In this document: positions 15,323-16,602 of the stretch, in pieces | How the letters are laid out: every line of letters starts with the position of its first letter | Numbering within the stretch: position 1 is the stretch's first letter | Source of the DNA: an uncultured Akkermansia sp. | GTDB lineage: Bacteria > Verrucomicrobiota > Verrucomicrobiia > Verrucomicrobiales > Akkermansiaceae | Assembly (NCBI GenBank): GCA_900766865.1 | Contig: CAAFXA010000547.1 | Span: 1 to 16,602 of the forward strand | DNA length: 16,602 nt | Direction: 5' to 3' | Translations under genes and position numbers: made by a program | Notes under the pieces: generated by a model | What the model was told of the DNA's origin: nothing | Database searches by the model: none | Seen by the model: only the letters and a program-made list of their open reading frames with translations

Positions 15323-16017
15323 TTTCCTATCCGGTCAGTTTTGTTGGTTTGCCCATCGGTAATCGCGAGGACATCACCCGCCGTGCCCTGGAGGTGCTCG
15401 GCAGCGTGGATTGTATCTGCTGCGAGGATACCCGCAATACCGGCATGCTGCTGAGCCACTATGGTATTAAAAAGCCGCTGCTGAGTCTGCATGAGCACAA
15501 TGAGAGCGCTCGTGCGCCCGAGGTGGCGGCGCGTGCTCTGGCGGGGGAGACTTTTGCCGTGGTGACGGATGCCGGTATGCCCGGCGTGTCGGATCCTGGC
15601 TATCGCCTTATCCAGGAGCTGAAGTCTCGCGGTGTGGCGTTTACTGTGTTGCCGGGGCCATCTGCCGTGGTGACGGCATTGGTGGGTTCGGGGCTTCCGA
15701 GTGATGCGTTTTTCTTTGGCGGTTTCCTGCCGGTGAAATCCGGTCGCAAGGGGCAGGTGTTGCAGACTGCTCTGGCGGCATCGCATACCAGTATTTTTTA
15801 TGAGTCGCCGTATCGTATTGTAAAGACGGTAAAAGCGATAGCTGAGCTGGAGGCAACCGCACCCATTTGTGTGGCGCGAGAGCTTACCAAGGTTTTTGAA
15901 ACCTACCATCGGGGGACAGCAGCAGAGCTTGCCGCTGAGTTTGAAGCTCGACCTCCCAAAGGAGAAATTGTGCTGCTGATTGGTGGTACAAATGCTCCCC
16001 GTCCGGTCGAGGCCTGA
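15319..16017 (+). CDS. rsmI: 16S rRNA (cytidine-1402-2'-O)-methyltransferase
   Basis: A 232-residue SAM-dependent enzyme of the tetrapyrrole-methylase fold that methylates the ribose of C1402 in the decoding centre of 16S rRNA. The family motifs are all present in order: VGLPIGNREDITRRAL (9-24), CEDTRNTGMLLSHYGI (35-50), SLHEHNE, DAGMPGVSDPGY, LPGPSAVVTALVGSGLP, FFGGFLPVKSGRKGQ, FYESPYRIVKTV, CVARELTKVFETYHRG and KGEIVLLIGG. It is shorter than E. coli RsmI (286) because the C-terminal accessory domain is missing, as in many bacteria. Its ATG overlaps the lptE stop, so it is read by coupling with two outer-membrane lipoprotein genes. The last codons form the left arm of the terminator. Confidence 0.97.
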   Translation: MISYPVSFVGLPIGNREDITRRALEVLGSVDCICCEDTRNTGMLLSHYGIKKPLLSLHEHNESARAPEVAARALAGETFAVVTDAGMPGVSDPGYRLIQELKSRGVAFTVLPGPSAVVTALVGSGLPSDAFFFGGFLPVKSGRKGQVLQTALAASHTSIFYESPYRIVKTVKAIAELEATAPICVARELTKVFETYHRGTAAELAAEFEARPPKGEIVLLIGGTNAPRPVEA

Positions 16018-16033
16018 GCCTCGACCTCTTTTT
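16005..16033 (+). terminator. Intrinsic terminator containing the rsmI stop codon
   Basis: GGTCGAGGC (16005-16013), loop CTGA, GCCTCGACC (16018-16026), then TCTTTTTTT. The 9-bp stem is perfect. The left arm is coding sequence and the TGA stop is the last three bases of the loop, so a terminating ribosome would cover the hairpin. Confidence 0.93.
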
Positions 16034-16066
16034 TTGTGAAAAAAGTGCGCCAATGCGTGTCTTTTC

Positions 16067-16107
16067 AAGAAAAAAGGCTTGCCATGGCATGCAGGAAAAG
16101 GTACAAT
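16067..16107 (+). promoter_or_regulatory. Promoter of rpsA with a possible UP element
   Basis: TTGCCA (16079-16084), 17-nt spacer, TACAAT (16102-16107); the start of transcription would be near 16114. An A-rich tract (16067-16075) lies just upstream of the -35 box, where an UP element would sit, as expected for a strongly expressed ribosomal protein gene. Confidence 0.72.
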
Positions 16108-16113
16108 GCCGCA

Positions 16114-16208
16114 CCGCGATTCCGCCCGGTGGTGCACAGGCGCCCCGATAATCACCGGTGCAGGGGCCTTGAGGAGTCGCAGCAACATATTAACCAAAAC
16201 ATTATACA
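16114..16208 (+). promoter_or_regulatory. Structured 5' leader of rpsA
   Basis: About 95 nt between the predicted transcription start and the ATG. CCGGTG (16126-16131) can pair with CACCGG (16153-16158), enclosing a smaller GGTGC/GCGCC stem (16131-16135 and 16140-16144; the two stems share one base, so they partly compete). The last 20 nt before the ATG are A-rich and unpaired, with no Shine-Dalgarno near the start; GAGGAG at 16171-16176 is too far away. In E. coli, S1 represses its own mRNA through leader structure; a similar loop here is inference. Confidence 0.45.
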
Positions 16209-16602
16209 ATGAGTATTTCTGAACTGGAGGCCCTCATCAACGCTGGGTTTCCGTCTTTCCGTACGGGTGATATCGTGAATGGTACCATCCTTGAGATCCG
16301 TCCGCAGGTTGTTCTCGTCGACATCGGCTACAAGTCTGAGGGTGTTATTTCCATCTCCGAGTTTGAGGATGAGGATATCGAAGTAGGCGATCAGATCGAG
16401 GTTCTCCTCGAGAAGCTTGAGAACGAGGAGGGTCTCGTAGTCCTTTCCAAAGAGAAGGCTGCCCACAAGCAGAACTGGGACAAGATCGTGGCTGTTTACA
16501 AGGAAGGCGGCCTCGTGAAGGGTAAGGTCAAGAGCGTCGTTAAGGGTGGCCTTATGGTCAACGTTGGCGTGGAGGCTTTCCTTCCCGGCTCCCAGGTGGA
16601 CA
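16209..16602 (+). CDS. rpsA: Ribosomal protein S1, N-terminal part (runs off the window)
   Basis: The first 131 residues of 30S ribosomal protein S1, open at the right edge. The first S1/OB domain covers about residues 19-83 (GDIVNGTILEIRPQVVLVDIGYKSEG, with the closing LSKEKA). A linker then leads to the second repeat from about residue 102 (GLVKGKVKSVVKGGLMVNVG then VEAFLPGSQVD), the usual sequence of the second repeat in bacterial S1. S1 binds mRNA on the small subunit and helps start translation on messages without a strong Shine-Dalgarno, which is relevant here because no gene in the window has one. The gene has its own promoter and a long leader, unlike most other genes here. Confidence 0.96.
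   Translation, partial: MSISELEALINAGFPSFRTGDIVNGTILEIRPQVVLVDIGYKSEGVISISEFEDEDIEVGDQIEVLLEKLENEEGLVVLSKEKAAHKQNWDKIVAVYKEGGLVKGKVKSVVKGGLMVNVGVEAFLPGSQVD

Noticed and set aside
15292..16209. A 305-residue minus-strand frame opposite rsmI
   Set aside because: It runs through the rsmI terminator and the rpsA leader and shows no recognisable domain.
1..16602. tRNA or rRNA genes and phage attachment sites
   Set aside because: I saw no tRNA-like cloverleaf with a GTTCGANTC arm and no direct repeats flanking the terminase unit within the window.

Overview
The window looks like chromosomal DNA of a Gram-negative (diderm) bacterium. It carries outer-membrane assembly lipoproteins (BamD-like, LptE), two short RlpA-like lipoproteins and a Deg-type envelope protease with the C-terminal domain best known from plant Deg9. 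Together with a near absence of Shine-Dalgarno sequences, this suggests the Planctomycetes-Verrucomicrobia-Chlamydiae side of the tree, perhaps an Akkermansia relative. That assignment is inference from gene style only; there is no rRNA gene to test it.

Layout. (1) 1-4663, plus strand: the 3' part of a very large unrecognised protein, then a complete phage-type terminase large subunit (ATPase plus nuclease). No portal, head or tail gene follows; a perfect 13-bp inverted-repeat terminator closes the unit. (2) 4713-8066, minus strand: a two-gene operon with an active-looking Deg9-like serine protease followed by a paralogue that has lost the catalytic His and Ser. (3) 8280-9101: a small MauE/DoxX-type membrane protein on the plus strand, convergent with an 89-residue AP2-like basic protein on the minus strand. 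(4) 9295-10590: histidinol dehydrogenase (hisD), alone. (5) 10601-12621, minus strand: an M42 aminopeptidase followed 2 bp later by a membrane acyltransferase. (6) 12760-13777: tandem RlpA-like lipoproteins. (7) 13863-16017: a bamD-like/lptE/rsmI operon coupled by 4-bp stop/start overlaps, ending in a terminator that contains the rsmI stop codon. (8) 16209-end: the start of rpsA, behind its own promoter and a structured leader of about 95 nt.

How it works together. Regions 2, 6 and 7 are mostly cell-envelope maintenance: periplasmic proteolysis, peptidoglycan-associated lipoproteins, and outer-membrane protein and lipopolysaccharide assembly. hisD, the M42 peptidase, rsmI and rpsA are housekeeping genes.

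The most interesting points are: the orphan terminase paired with a giant unknown protein; the protease/pseudoprotease pair; and a repeated promoter layout in which a good -35/-10 pair sits only 6-10 nt upstream of the ATG. That layout predicts leaderless mRNAs for at least five genes, and in two cases the TTG of the -35 box also looks like an upstream start codon.
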